A stretch of 64,000 nt of DNA, from assembly GCA_013285685.1 (NCBI GenBank), contig JABDHD010000007.1, forward strand, positions 1 through 64,000. The letters are read 5' to 3'. Source of the stretch: Bacteroidota bacterium. Its GTDB lineage: Bacteria; Bacteroidota; Bacteroidia; Sphingobacteriales; Sphingobacteriaceae. The first letter of the stretch is position 1. Every line of letters begins with the position of its first letter. The notes under the pieces were generated by a model. The model saw only the letters and a program-made list of their open reading frames with translations, had not been told where the DNA came from and did not search any database. Below, in pieces: positions 51,774 through 59,891 of the stretch. Made by a program: the position numbers and the translations under genes.

Positions 51774-52571
51774 TCAGTATTCAACGGCGAGGTTGTCCTT
51801 AACTGCTTCCTTTTTATGCGGATGAACCTCCATCTGGTTAAGCAACTGGTATTTGCGATGGGTGTTTTTCAGGGTCGCCTTTGCTATTTTCCATCCTTCG
51901 CGCCCGTCAAGGAAACCAAGATAAAAAAGATAGTTTTTCATGAACCCGAACAATGGTGAAATATAGAGTTTAATGATGCCGGCCTTTTTTCCGTCACGGA
52001 GATATTGGCCGGCGCTTAGTTTGGCGTAATAATTGCATTTACGGTTATACTCTGCAAGGTTTTTTACGGAGTAGTGGTGAATATGCCCCTTTAATTTCCT
52101 TACTGTAGTGTTTTCCGGCATGATCAGCTTTTCATGGACCATCGTTTCAGACCATTTTACTGATTTGCGATTGAAAAGACGGATGTGATGATCTCTGCCC
52201 CAGCTGCCGAACCGGATAAGTTTTTGGCCAAAATACGAATGGAATTTTATGTCGTAAACCATAGCAGGCTCCTCCAGTTTTAAACTATGGAGCGATTTGA
52301 TTAAATCCGGGTCGGGTGCTTCGTCGGCATCAAGGCTTAATATCCAATCATATTTGGCCAGTTTGATCCCTTTGTTTTTATTGGCGCCGTAACCATCCCA
52401 GGGCAGGTTAAATATACGGCAGCCATAACCCGAGGCGACATCCAGGGTATGGTCAGTACTGCCACTGTCGACAATGACAACATCATCACTAATAAGCTTC
52501 GCATTATTTACGCAGCGGCTGATGAGGTCGGCTTCATTCTTGGTAATTATAACGATTGAAACAGGAATCAT
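51774..52571 (-). CDS. WaaE/LgtF-type family 2 glycosyltransferase
   Basis: A 265-residue GT-A enzyme. PVSIVIITKNEADLISRCV begins the protein, DVVIVDSGSTDHT follows, and LPWDGYGANKNKGIKLAKYD with WILSLDADEAPD carries the metal site. This is the WaaE/KdtX branch, which adds glucose or heptose to core-type acceptors. A conserved C-terminal segment reads FGFMKNYLFYLGFLDGREGW. It is the first gene of the minus-strand operon 52571-44110 and faces the sigma factor gene across a 344-base region. Confidence 0.88.
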   Translation of the reverse strand: MIPVSIVIITKNEADLISRCVNNAKLISDDVVIVDSGSTDHTLDVASGYGCRIFNLPWDGYGANKNKGIKLAKYDWILSLDADEAPDPDLIKSLHSLKLEEPAMVYDIKFHSYFGQKLIRFGSWGRDHHIRLFNRKSVKWSETMVHEKLIMPENTTVRKLKGHIHHYSVKNLAEYNRKCNYYAKLSAGQYLRDGKKAGIIKLYISPLFGFMKNYLFYLGFLDGREGWKIAKATLKNTHRKYQLLNQMEVHPHKKEAVKDNLAVEY

Positions 52572-52915
52572 TTAGTATTCGTTTATTGGCAATACCATTG
52601 CTTTAATTCTATCGGTTGCCTGCGCGGGAAATATTATTTTAATTTAGACGCAAATGCGTCAGTGAAGGCGCTCGGGAAAGAAATTTTTTGGCGCACATTA
52701 ATTTCTTTTAATGGAACAAAAAAGATTCGTAACTTGACAATATATTCTGTCAGTGATGGGCCGTCGTCCAAATGGCAAACCCATTCAAGCTGTTGATAAT
52801 AAGCAGTTTTAATGCAGGACAGGTTTTTTTGAACAAACAGGCAACCTTTATCCGCATATTTACGTGATGTACACGGGTAAAGGACAAATTAAATAAGGTA
52901 ACCGGTAAAACCCAT
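52572..52915. other. Divergent intergenic region, promoters for polysaccharide operon and sigma factor
   Basis: No open frame here is convincing. The only clear structure is a short palindrome, GACGCAAATGCGTC, at 52647-52660, about 76 bases upstream of the glycosyltransferase start on the minus strand. Both divergent transcripts must start inside this region. No standard promoter pair could be chosen with confidence. Confidence 0.5.
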
Positions 52916-53557
52916 ATGGGAGAAGAAGAGTTACGCCAACTGATCAGGGGCTGTATTAAGCAAGACCGGAAATGCCAGAAAATGCTGTATAAGGCGTTTT
53001 ATGGCTTTTCTATGGGCATTTGTCTGCGTTATGCCGGTAATAGGGACGAGGCTGCTGAGGTGATGAACCAGGGGTTTTTCAAGGTTTTTACACATATTGA
53101 AAGTTATGACACCACCAGGCCGTTTAAAGCATGGCTCGGAAAGATCATGATGAATGCGTCGATTGACTTTTACCGGGCAAACCTGAAAATGGCCTATGCG
53201 GAAGACCTGGATAGCGCAGAACATCTGAGCGATGGCGACATGGTTGATAAAAACCTGAATTATGAGGACTTGTTGAAAATGGTTCAGCAACTCCCGCAGG
53301 CTTATCGCACGGTTTTTAACCTGTTTGCGATTGAAGGCTATTCGCACGAGGAGATTGGCGCCATGCTGAACATCAATCCCGGCACCTCAAAGTCAAACCT
53401 GCACAAGGCAAGACAGAAACTTAAACAAATGATATTAAATGCAGACAAGTCTGCAAAGCAAACCAGGTATAACGATGGCAGGAATTATAACCCCATTGTA
53501 GCTATCAAGACGATGGATATGCAGGGGGTGTTTCTAAATAAAGGCATTAGAAAATGA
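52916..53557 (+). CDS. ECF-type RNA polymerase sigma factor
   Basis: A 213-residue sigma-70 family protein. Region 2 covers about residues 22-90 (MLYKAFYGFSMGICLRYAGN, then FKAWLGKIMMNASIDFYR). Region 4 covers about 120-175 (LPQAYRTVFNLFAIEGYSHE and AMLNINPGTSKSNLHKARQ). It lacks sigma regions 1 and 3. The stop overlaps the start of the next gene by 4 bases (ATGA), so the two are made together, and the neighbour is a probable regulator of this sigma factor. Confidence 0.92.
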   Translation: MGEEELRQLIRGCIKQDRKCQKMLYKAFYGFSMGICLRYAGNRDEAAEVMNQGFFKVFTHIESYDTTRPFKAWLGKIMMNASIDFYRANLKMAYAEDLDSAEHLSDGDMVDKNLNYEDLLKMVQQLPQAYRTVFNLFAIEGYSHEEIGAMLNINPGTSKSNLHKARQKLKQMILNADKSAKQTRYNDGRNYNPIVAIKTMDMQGVFLNKGIRK

Positions 53558-54777
53558 ACCAGGAGAATGAATTAGACGATCTGTTCAAAAAAAGACTGGA
53601 AGACCCCGTTGATAACGAAAGTTATAACGAGGCCGACTGGGATGCCCTTGAACAGATGCTTGACAAACGAAAAAAACGCAAGGGTGCAGTTTATTGGCTT
53701 CCACTTTTTGGCAGTGTTGCTGCCTTATTGCTTTTGTTTTTGGGATACATGGCATTTCGGCCCAAAACAACTGTTCCCAAGCCCCCTGTTGATAAGCAGG
53801 CAGTTGTTCCTCACAGTGCACAGTCCGGTAACAGCGGCGGGTCTATACGGCAACAAACAGACCATTCACCAAACGCATCAAAGCCTGTTCCAATAGCTGA
53901 AAACTTAACAAGCGGCAAGAATGGTGGTAAGAATAACCCATTCCTGCGCTCACCCGCCGAAGGAGACCGTCGTAACTCCGGCCTGGTAAAACAGGTATTT
54001 GCCAATCAAACAGAAAGCCGTTCCGATGAAGTGTTAACGGCGGCGGGAACGTCATATGCTTTGGGAAGTACACACATTGCTGTCGAGTCAATTTATGCCG
54101 TTAAGCTATCCGGAAATGTGGCTGCTATAGCGACGGCGGAAAACAAAAGCGCAGCCCGCATAAAAAAACCGGCGGGATACAGGCCGCAGTTTGCGCTAAG
54201 TGTTATGGCTGCGCCTGATATAAACGGTGTAGGGTCGTTCCAGCAAAGTAAAGTCGGCACAAATGAAGGGTTATTGTTTTCGGCCGGTCTTACGCGTAAA
54301 TTAACCGTTAGCACGGGGGCCATTTATTCGGTAAAACCCTATGCAACCGGTTTTGCAAACTACCACACCCTTTACCAGTTCCCGGTTAACCCCACAAATG
54401 TTCTTGCTGATTGCCGGATGCTGGATATTCCGCTAAATATCGGCTACCAGGTTTTTAATAGGCATCAAAATTCGATAACAGTGGGCACGGGCCTTTCATC
54501 CTATATAATGCTGCATGAAAGCTACAAGTTCAGCTATGCAAATACCTACTATACCGGGCCCGCGCAGTATACCGTGCCAAATTCGGACGGCTATTATTTT
54601 GGCATACTCAACCTAAACGCAACCTTTCAGCACCAGGTTAACTCAAAAGTTGGAATTATGGTACAACCTTACGTAAAACTTCCGCTAACCAGTATCGGGT
54701 ACAGCCAGGTACGGCTTCAAACAACCGGCGTAGCGCTCGGACTCACCTGGAACTTAAATTCATCTCCAAGGCCATAG
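53554..54777 (+). CDS. Membrane protein with anti-sigma-like N-terminus and beta-barrel-like C-terminus
   Basis: A 407-residue protein. The first 45 residues are charged (LDDLFKKRLEDPVDNESYNE, WDALEQMLDKRKKR), like the cytosolic part of Bacteroidota anti-sigma proteins. One membrane helix (VYWLPLFGSVAALLLLFLGY) follows. A low-complexity Ser/Gly/Asn linker runs to about residue 210, and a beta-rich domain (FALSVMAAPDINGVGSFQ, VGTGLSSYIMLHESYKF) resembles an outer-membrane barrel and ends TTGVALGLTWNLN. It could span the periplasm from inner to outer membrane and pass a signal to the sigma factor. Function inferred. Confidence 0.68.
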   Translation: MNQENELDDLFKKRLEDPVDNESYNEADWDALEQMLDKRKKRKGAVYWLPLFGSVAALLLLFLGYMAFRPKTTVPKPPVDKQAVVPHSAQSGNSGGSIRQQTDHSPNASKPVPIAENLTSGKNGGKNNPFLRSPAEGDRRNSGLVKQVFANQTESRSDEVLTAAGTSYALGSTHIAVESIYAVKLSGNVAAIATAENKSAARIKKPAGYRPQFALSVMAAPDINGVGSFQQSKVGTNEGLLFSAGLTRKLTVSTGAIYSVKPYATGFANYHTLYQFPVNPTNVLADCRMLDIPLNIGYQVFNRHQNSITVGTGLSSYIMLHESYKFSYANTYYTGPAQYTVPNSDGYYFGILNLNATFQHQVNSKVGIMVQPYVKLPLTSIGYSQVRLQTTGVALGLTWNLNSSPRP

Positions 54778-54895
54778 AAGAAGGAAAAATCGCAGGGATT
54801 TAAGGCGGGAAAATGATAAAATTGCCGGCTTATTTTCTGCAATTATTTTTTTCGAAATTAGTTTTATCTCCTATCTTTAGGCAAAAACCTTAGGT

Positions 54896-55543
54896 ATGAA
54901 AAAACTGTACTTTATCCTTTTAACTATTGCATTTCAACCCGCTTTTGCACAAACAAATCCATTTGGCCAGTTCGAAAGCTCGCTTGACGTCGGTCACCCT
55001 AAAAACGTTGGTTCAGCCAAATACGATCCGGTTACACATAGCTATATGCTTAAGGGATCGGGCTACAATATCTGGTTCGCCCGTGACGAATTTCATTTTC
55101 TGTACAAAAAAATAAAGGGCGATTTTACGGCTACTGCCAACTTTGACTTCGTTGGGCCTACCGGAAACGGTCACCGCAAGATCGGCTGGATGCTGCGTCA
55201 ATCTACTGACGAAAAATCCGGCGCTATCAATGCCGTTTCTCACGGCGATGGTTTAACCGTATTGCAATGGAGAAGCGCAACCGGCGAAACCATGAAAGAC
55301 CCGGAGGATGAAATATTTTATCCCGAAAAAACTTTTGAGGTTGTACAGTTGCAGCGTATAGGCAAACGCGTCATCATGCGCGTTGGCCACGTGGGCGAGC
55401 CGCTGGTAACCGTAGGCTCGCACGATATGACGAATATGCCTGATGATGCGCTCCTGGGTATTTTTGTCTGCTCACACGACCCGGAAATAAGCGAAGAGGC
55501 GCGCGTATGGGACGTGCATATCGATCAGCCGCTTGGGAAGTAA
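54896..55543 (+). CDS. Secreted concanavalin-fold protein (DUF1349-like)
   Basis: A 215-residue protein with a Sec signal (LLTIAFQPAFAQ, cleavage near 19). It contains one jelly-roll domain with DFTATANFDFVGPTGNGHRK, IGWMLRQSTDEKSGA and VVQLQRIGKRVIMRVGHVGE, as in DUF1349 and biopolymer-transporter TolR-related proteins. It ends AREVWD-like in EEARVWDVHIDQP. No catalytic residues can be fixed, so sugar binding or hydrolysis are both open. It is the first of several similar domains in the next 5 kb. Confidence 0.75.
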   Translation: MKKLYFILLTIAFQPAFAQTNPFGQFESSLDVGHPKNVGSAKYDPVTHSYMLKGSGYNIWFARDEFHFLYKKIKGDFTATANFDFVGPTGNGHRKIGWMLRQSTDEKSGAINAVSHGDGLTVLQWRSATGETMKDPEDEIFYPEKTFEVVQLQRIGKRVIMRVGHVGEPLVTVGSHDMTNMPDDALLGIFVCSHDPEISEEARVWDVHIDQPLGK

Positions 55544-55564
55544 GCCTAAAGTCTTAAGTTGGGG

Positions 55565-55660
55565 AGATTTTAATATCGAATGATGAATGTCGAATTTCGA
55601 ACGCCGGAGTTTGACCTTTATAATTCATTATTTGGCATTCGGTGTTCGATATTAAAATTT
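55565..55660. repeat. Inverted repeat ATTTTAATATCGAA / TTCGATATTAAAAT between convergent genes
   Basis: Arms at 55565-55580 and 55645-55660 are nearly exact inverted complements. The interior holds more words of the same type (AATGATGAATGTCGAATTTC, AATTCATTATTTGGCATTCG). The stop codon of the minus-strand gene (55652-55654) lies inside the right arm. The element probably terminates transcription from both sides. Confidence 0.75.
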
Positions 55661-56995
55661 CCTAGGCTGACGATACGGCGGAGAGGCGCTGGCAAAGGCG
55701 GCCCCGTCAAATTTTTCGGAGTATTTCCCGCCACCGGGAGTCGAGAGGCTTACATCTTTCACCTGCCCGGCACCTTCAAACTCGAAGCGAATGCCTGCTA
55801 TGCCGCCCAACGTGTTTTTTTGCGGGACGTTGATCACTGATTTGCCGTTTAGGTATACCCGGAAACGATGATTGGCAACAGTGCATTTCAAATCCTGGAA
55901 CTTGCTGAAATCGCAGCCCAGGCCGCTGAGGTCATGATCTTTACCGCTTATAAAACCATCGCCGGTCAACATGTCGATGTTAGAAATGCAGCCCTTGTCG
56001 CATAATGGCAGTATGATGGCTGACCCTTTAAGCAAAAGCACGGCATTAACCCGTCGACAAATGGATGCTTCAACTGACGATGTATTGCGAAGGTTGGTTT
56101 CGAAAATAAAGTTTTTTGGGTCGATGTTACTAAAATCGTGCACGTTCGCAAACTTTACCCATACCTCGTTAAATACAGGCGAACCTGTTTTTTGCTGAAG
56201 TATAGCCGGACTTATGCCCATGAAGCCGGCATTGTGGCATTCCTGTGCGGATAGGTAGGTTGGTACGGGGTCTTTCTCGATAATACCCTTCCAGCCGCGG
56301 GTTTGTATATTAACAACACATTCTTTTTTTACCTGGTTATCTACGATCAGCTTCGCCATGAAATAGCCCGGGTGATAGTAGATAGACGTATGTTGCCTGC
56401 CTTTCCCGTCAACGCGTTCCCGCCGCCTGGGGTCCCACGATTGTTGGATGTAAACGCTATCTGAATGAAAAGCGGATGCATCATAATTAAATATTACCGA
56501 ATTGGGCAGTGTGTCAGAAACCTTTATCGCTTCGAATTTTATTTTTGAAAGATCAACCTGCATCGGCGTTTTTTTCTTTAAAGCGAATACTGCAGCCAGG
56601 GCGACAACTCCCAAAGCGATGACGGCAATGAAGACGTTATATTTTTTTGATTTAAGCGCCAGCAAAGGCGCTGCCACGGTATCCGGCAGGGTAGTGGTCT
56701 CTGCAGCCGTTTTGGCTAGATTGGCCTCGTTTTTCTGGCGAAATTCCCGCCAGCTTTCATAACCCAAAAAGCCCGCCAAGGCATTCAGCGTGGCTGTAGT
56801 AGGCGAATTCTCATAACGCACCTTTCCCCAAATCCGCTTAAGCGTTGATATGCTCAGCTGTACCCGGGTTTTGTCGAATATTTTTTCACTTAAATGTTCA
56901 AAGTCGTCGTTGCTCCAGGTTTCGCTGTCGCCCCAGTTCAGCGTCTCCTCAATTTGCCGGCAGCAAAGCTGCAACAACTGTTTCTCTTTTTCCAT
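55652..56995 (-). CDS. Membrane-anchored protein: regulator-like N-terminus, outer concanavalin-like domain
   Basis: A 447-residue protein from ATG 56995; a longer frame adds 43 residues of unlikely composition. Residues 1-95 form a helical cytosolic part (LSISTLKRIWGKVRYENSPT and LNALAGFLGYESWREF) seen in many Bacteroidota membrane regulators and resembling a DNA-binding helical bundle. One membrane helix (YNVFIAVIALGVVALAAVFA, about 135-155) leads to an outer part that ends in a LamG-like fold (FRVYLNGKSVINVPQKNTLG). It may sense a ligand outside and act on transcription. Adjacent genes encode similar outer domains. Confidence 0.7.
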   Translation of the reverse strand: MEKEKQLLQLCCRQIEETLNWGDSETWSNDDFEHLSEKIFDKTRVQLSISTLKRIWGKVRYENSPTTATLNALAGFLGYESWREFRQKNEANLAKTAAETTTLPDTVAAPLLALKSKKYNVFIAVIALGVVALAAVFALKKKTPMQVDLSKIKFEAIKVSDTLPNSVIFNYDASAFHSDSVYIQQSWDPRRRERVDGKGRQHTSIYYHPGYFMAKLIVDNQVKKECVVNIQTRGWKGIIEKDPVPTYLSAQECHNAGFMGISPAILQQKTGSPVFNEVWVKFANVHDFSNIDPKNFIFETNLRNTSSVEASICRRVNAVLLLKGSAIILPLCDKGCISNIDMLTGDGFISGKDHDLSGLGCDFSKFQDLKCTVANHRFRVYLNGKSVINVPQKNTLGGIAGIRFEFEGAGQVKDVSLSTPGGGKYSEKFDGAAFASASPPYRQPRKF

Positions 56996-57130
56996 CAGGC
57001 CTAAAATAGTCACAGTAATTGATTTAATAAACAAGTAAAATGTTACAGTTAGATTGAACAAAATTGAAACCGTTTTGAATACGCGATTTACGCGCTGTTT
57101 TATGAGTTTTGATTGAAAATTCAAAAGACT

Positions 57131-57775
57131 ATGAACAGATTTTTATTTCCGTCGCTATTTGCACTTCAATTTGTCGTTGCCGTATGCTGCGGTCAGACCA
57201 TTAAGTACGATTTATCTCAGCTGCTTGCCGATCATAAATTAGCGGTGCTTAGCGGTGATACCTGCAAAGCACTTAGCGACGGACAGTACAAAGGCGTAAC
57301 CTGCTCGGGCATTGTTTGGTTAAACGGTGTCAAGTTTTCAACCGGCAGCATTGATGTTGATTTGCGTGGGAGGGATGTTTACCAGCAGAATTTTTTAGGG
57401 ATCGCCTTCCACGGTAACGATACCACCACCTATGACGCCGTTTACTTCAGGCCCTTTAACTTTCAAACACCCGATACACTGCGGCACAAACATATGGTGC
57501 AATATATTAGCGAACCGCTTTATCCCTGGGAGCGGCTGCGAAAGGAACACCCCCTGGTTTACGAAAACACGATAAGCCCGGCGCCGATGCCCCAAAATTG
57601 GCTGCATGCGCACATTGTGGTTACCCGGGACGAGATAACTGTCTATGTAAATCATTCAACCATCCCTTCGCTGAAGGTAAAAAAGCTGAACGACAAGAAT
57701 GAGGGTGGTATTGGCCTTTGGGATGTGTATTATGCCGGGGATTTCGCTAACCTGGTTATCAAAAATGATCATTAA
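57131..57775 (+). CDS. Secreted LamG/concanavalin-fold protein A
   Basis: A 214-residue protein from ATG 57131, with a Sec signal (FPSLFALQFVVAVCCGQ). The jelly-roll domain has NFLGIAFHGNDTTTYDAVYF, HIVVTRDEITVYVNHSTIPS and GGIGLWDVYYAGDFANLVI. It is clearly related to the protein at 59132 by the YFRP and G-x-W/Y-x-G landmarks. The start at 57131 is preferred to one at 57113, which would shift the signal. It diverges from the membrane regulator gene, and the DUF2911 gene follows 28 bases downstream. Confidence 0.75.
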   Translation: MNRFLFPSLFALQFVVAVCCGQTIKYDLSQLLADHKLAVLSGDTCKALSDGQYKGVTCSGIVWLNGVKFSTGSIDVDLRGRDVYQQNFLGIAFHGNDTTTYDAVYFRPFNFQTPDTLRHKHMVQYISEPLYPWERLRKEHPLVYENTISPAPMPQNWLHAHIVVTRDEITVYVNHSTIPSLKVKKLNDKNEGGIGLWDVYYAGDFANLVIKNDH

Positions 57776-57803
57776 TCGAATCAAACTAATTGTAAAAAAA
57801 ATA

Positions 57804-58928
57804 ATGATGAAAAAACTATTTACCACAGCTGTCATTACAGCTTTTTTGCAGATCACATTTGGCGGCTGGTGTTTTGCCCAACTGACCGTTTTGCCCAATG
57901 GCGGCAATAAAAGGGCATCCGTAACCGAGCAGGTCGGCCTTTGTGATGTAACGATCCGCTACAACCGCCCGCATGTTAATAAACGTGAAGGACATATTTG
58001 GGGGGAACTGGTGCCGGTGGGTTACGTTGATCAGGGCTTTGGTACTTCAAAAGCTGCCCCATGGCGGGCCGGCGCAAATGAAAATACGACCATGGAGTTT
58101 TCGACCGACGTAAAAATTGAAGGACAAACCCTGCCGGCAGGCAAATATGGGTTTTCAATTGTTTATGATCCTAATGCGTGTACGCTAATCTTCTCGAAAA
58201 ACTCTACATCCTGGGGAAGCTTTTATTACGACCCTGCGGAAGATGCGTTGCGCGTAAAAGTAAAACCGCTTGCCGCCGACAAAAGCGTAGAATGGCTGAA
58301 GTATGAGTTTGCTGATGAAACATCCTCGGGGGCCACGGTACAACTGGAATGGGAAAAACTGGTGATTCCTTTTAAAATCGAGGTCGACGCGGTGAATAAT
58401 CAGCTGACCTCGTTTAGAAAAGAACTGCGCAGCAACAAAGGTTTTACCTGGGAAGCCTGGAACCAGGCCGCCACATACTGTGTGCAAAATAAAACCAACC
58501 TCGATGAGGCCTTAACCTGGGCCAATAATGCCATCGGCCCCAATTTCGGCGGCAATCAAAGCTTTCCGGCCTATAAAACAAAGGCGATGATATTAAATAG
58601 TCTTGGACGGGGCACAGAGGCTATGGACCTGATGAAAACGGCATTGCCTTTTGCAAATGAGATTCAGCTTTACCTGTATGCCAACGACCTGGTGATTGCC
58701 AAAAAAGTTAAAGAGGCATTTGAGTTGTTTAAGGCAAATTATGATAAACATTCTGACGATTTGTACACCGATATGGGTATGGCCAGCGGCTATTCGGCAA
58801 TGGGCGACTACAAAACTGCACTCGGTTTTGCACAAAAGGCCAAACAATATGCAAAGGGCGCCAATGTGGGTATAGTTGATTTGGCCATTAAAGATTTGCT
58901 GAAAGGCCGGGATATGAATTTGGATTAA
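57804..58928 (+). CDS. DUF2911 protein with C-terminal TPR-like helices
   Basis: A 374-residue protein starting at ATG 57804 with a Sec signal (FTTAVITAFLQITFGGWCFA). The DUF2911 domain (about 30-190) shows TEQVGLCDVTIRYNRPHVNK, APWRAGANENTTMEFSTDV and LPAGKYGFSIVYD. The second half is a set of TPR-like helical pairs (AYKTKAMILNSLGRGTEAMD, GMASGYSAMGDYKTALGFAQ). The family is widespread in Bacteroidota and of unknown function; the fold may bind a ligand in the periplasm. It follows the LamG-fold gene closely and may share its transcript. Confidence 0.87.
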   Translation: MMKKLFTTAVITAFLQITFGGWCFAQLTVLPNGGNKRASVTEQVGLCDVTIRYNRPHVNKREGHIWGELVPVGYVDQGFGTSKAAPWRAGANENTTMEFSTDVKIEGQTLPAGKYGFSIVYDPNACTLIFSKNSTSWGSFYYDPAEDALRVKVKPLAADKSVEWLKYEFADETSSGATVQLEWEKLVIPFKIEVDAVNNQLTSFRKELRSNKGFTWEAWNQAATYCVQNKTNLDEALTWANNAIGPNFGGNQSFPAYKTKAMILNSLGRGTEAMDLMKTALPFANEIQLYLYANDLVIAKKVKEAFELFKANYDKHSDDLYTDMGMASGYSAMGDYKTALGFAQKAKQYAKGANVGIVDLAIKDLLKGRDMNLD

Positions 58929-58981
58929 GGCCGGCAGTCGGAAAGAAGCAGCAATTGCGGTGTCGACAACAACAACCGAGT

Positions 58982-59095
58982 TTTAACCACGGAGGACGCT
59001 AAGAAGGCGTGGAGAACACAGAGCGAAAAATTGACAAACTATCAAAGCCTTGTCGCCTCTGCGTCTTCCCCTTCGCGTTCCTTGCTGTAAAATCC
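58982..59095. repeat. CACGGAGGACGC / CTCTGCGTCTTCC inverted repeat, copy 3
   Basis: TAACCACGGAGGACGCTAAG and GAGAACACAGAGCG on the left face CGCCTCTGCGTCTTCC and CGCGTTCCTTGC on the right. The centre AATTGACAAACTATCAAAGC matches the inverted centre of copy 2 (33421-33516), about 25 kb away. It lies between the DUF2911 gene and the next LamG-fold gene. Confidence 0.7.
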
Positions 59096-59131
59096 CGCAC
59101 AGTTTAATTATACAGAACAAAACAGATAATC

Positions 59132-59767
59132 ATGAAAGCAAAACTTATATTGATAATTTTATTGGCTGCGAATTGCACTTTCGCGCAAACAGTCCATAAC
59201 TATTCAGTCATCGAAGCAAACCGATGGATCATTCCCCGCACAGATACCCTTGATTATTCTTTTGGCGAATACCAGGGTAAAAAAGCCTTGCTGATGACGC
59301 GCAAAATCGGCAATTATAAGTCGGCAAGCATTGCATATCCGACGAAGTCTAATTTTAAAGACGGCGTTATCGAGGCCGACATGGCCTGGCCCGGCAAGCA
59401 GGGCGGTTATATTGGTTTGGCTTTCCGGATAAAAGACGCACATCACTACCAGGTGGTTTATTTCAGGCCCGAAAGTTCCGGAACCATCAATGCCATCCAG
59501 TACATGCCGGAAAAGAAAGCCGAATTTAACTGGTGGGACTATGAGGCGGATAAATACCAGGCAAAAGCCGCGCTGCCCCTGCACGATTGGTTTCATGTAA
59601 AACTGGTGGTAAACGGCAATACGGTTACGGTATTCATAAATAATCAGCCCAAACCTGTGATGGTTTATGCGGCAATGGATAGCAGCCTGCAAAGCGGCGC
59701 CGTGGGTTATTGGCTGGGTAACACACAGGAAGGCGCGTTTAAAAATTTGACGGTGACGGGTAATTAA
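59132..59767 (+). CDS. Secreted LamG/concanavalin-fold protein B
   Basis: A 211-residue protein with a Sec signal (LILIILLAANCTFAQ). One jelly-roll domain: GVIEADMAWPGKQGGYIGLA, HHYQVVYFRPESSGTINAIQ, WFHVKLVVNGNTVTVFINNQ and AVGYWLGNTQEGAFKNLTV. It is a paralogue of the protein at 57131 and similar in size to DUF1080 proteins, but the IQYMPEK/NWWDYEA part is distinctive. Sugar-binding or hydrolytic roles are possible; neither can be shown. It stands downstream of repeat copy 3 and upstream of a convergent Tat-protein gene. Confidence 0.75.
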   Translation: MKAKLILIILLAANCTFAQTVHNYSVIEANRWIIPRTDTLDYSFGEYQGKKALLMTRKIGNYKSASIAYPTKSNFKDGVIEADMAWPGKQGGYIGLAFRIKDAHHYQVVYFRPESSGTINAIQYMPEKKAEFNWWDYEADKYQAKAALPLHDWFHVKLVVNGNTVTVFINNQPKPVMVYAAMDSSLQSGAVGYWLGNTQEGAFKNLTVTGN

Positions 59768-59789
59768 TACTATCTGACGCTTACCCTCT

Positions 59790-59860
59790 TTGCCGATTTC
59801 GGCAGAGCGGATAGTCGGGCGAAGTCCCGCAGTACGGGATCCGGCTGAGTCGACCCGGCG
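59790..59860. repeat. Clustered small hairpins between convergent genes
   Basis: TGCCGA-TT-TCGGCA (about 59792-59805) and TCCCG-CAGTA-CGGGA (about 59826-59840) are two short hairpins in the 124 bases between the LamG-fold gene and the Tat-protein gene. They may end both transcripts. Neither has a T-run of the usual length. Confidence 0.5.
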
Positions 59861-59891
59861 GACATTACCGCAATGCATTTACACTGAAGCA

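Noticed and set aside
56996-57124. N-terminal extension of the membrane regulator gene
   Set aside because: The extra 43 residues cover the probable promoter region and bring a spurious hydrophobic stretch before the conserved helical part.
57699-57803. N-terminal extension of the DUF2911 gene
   Set aside because: It overlaps the LamG-fold gene in another frame; the ATG at 57804 gives a clean signal peptide.
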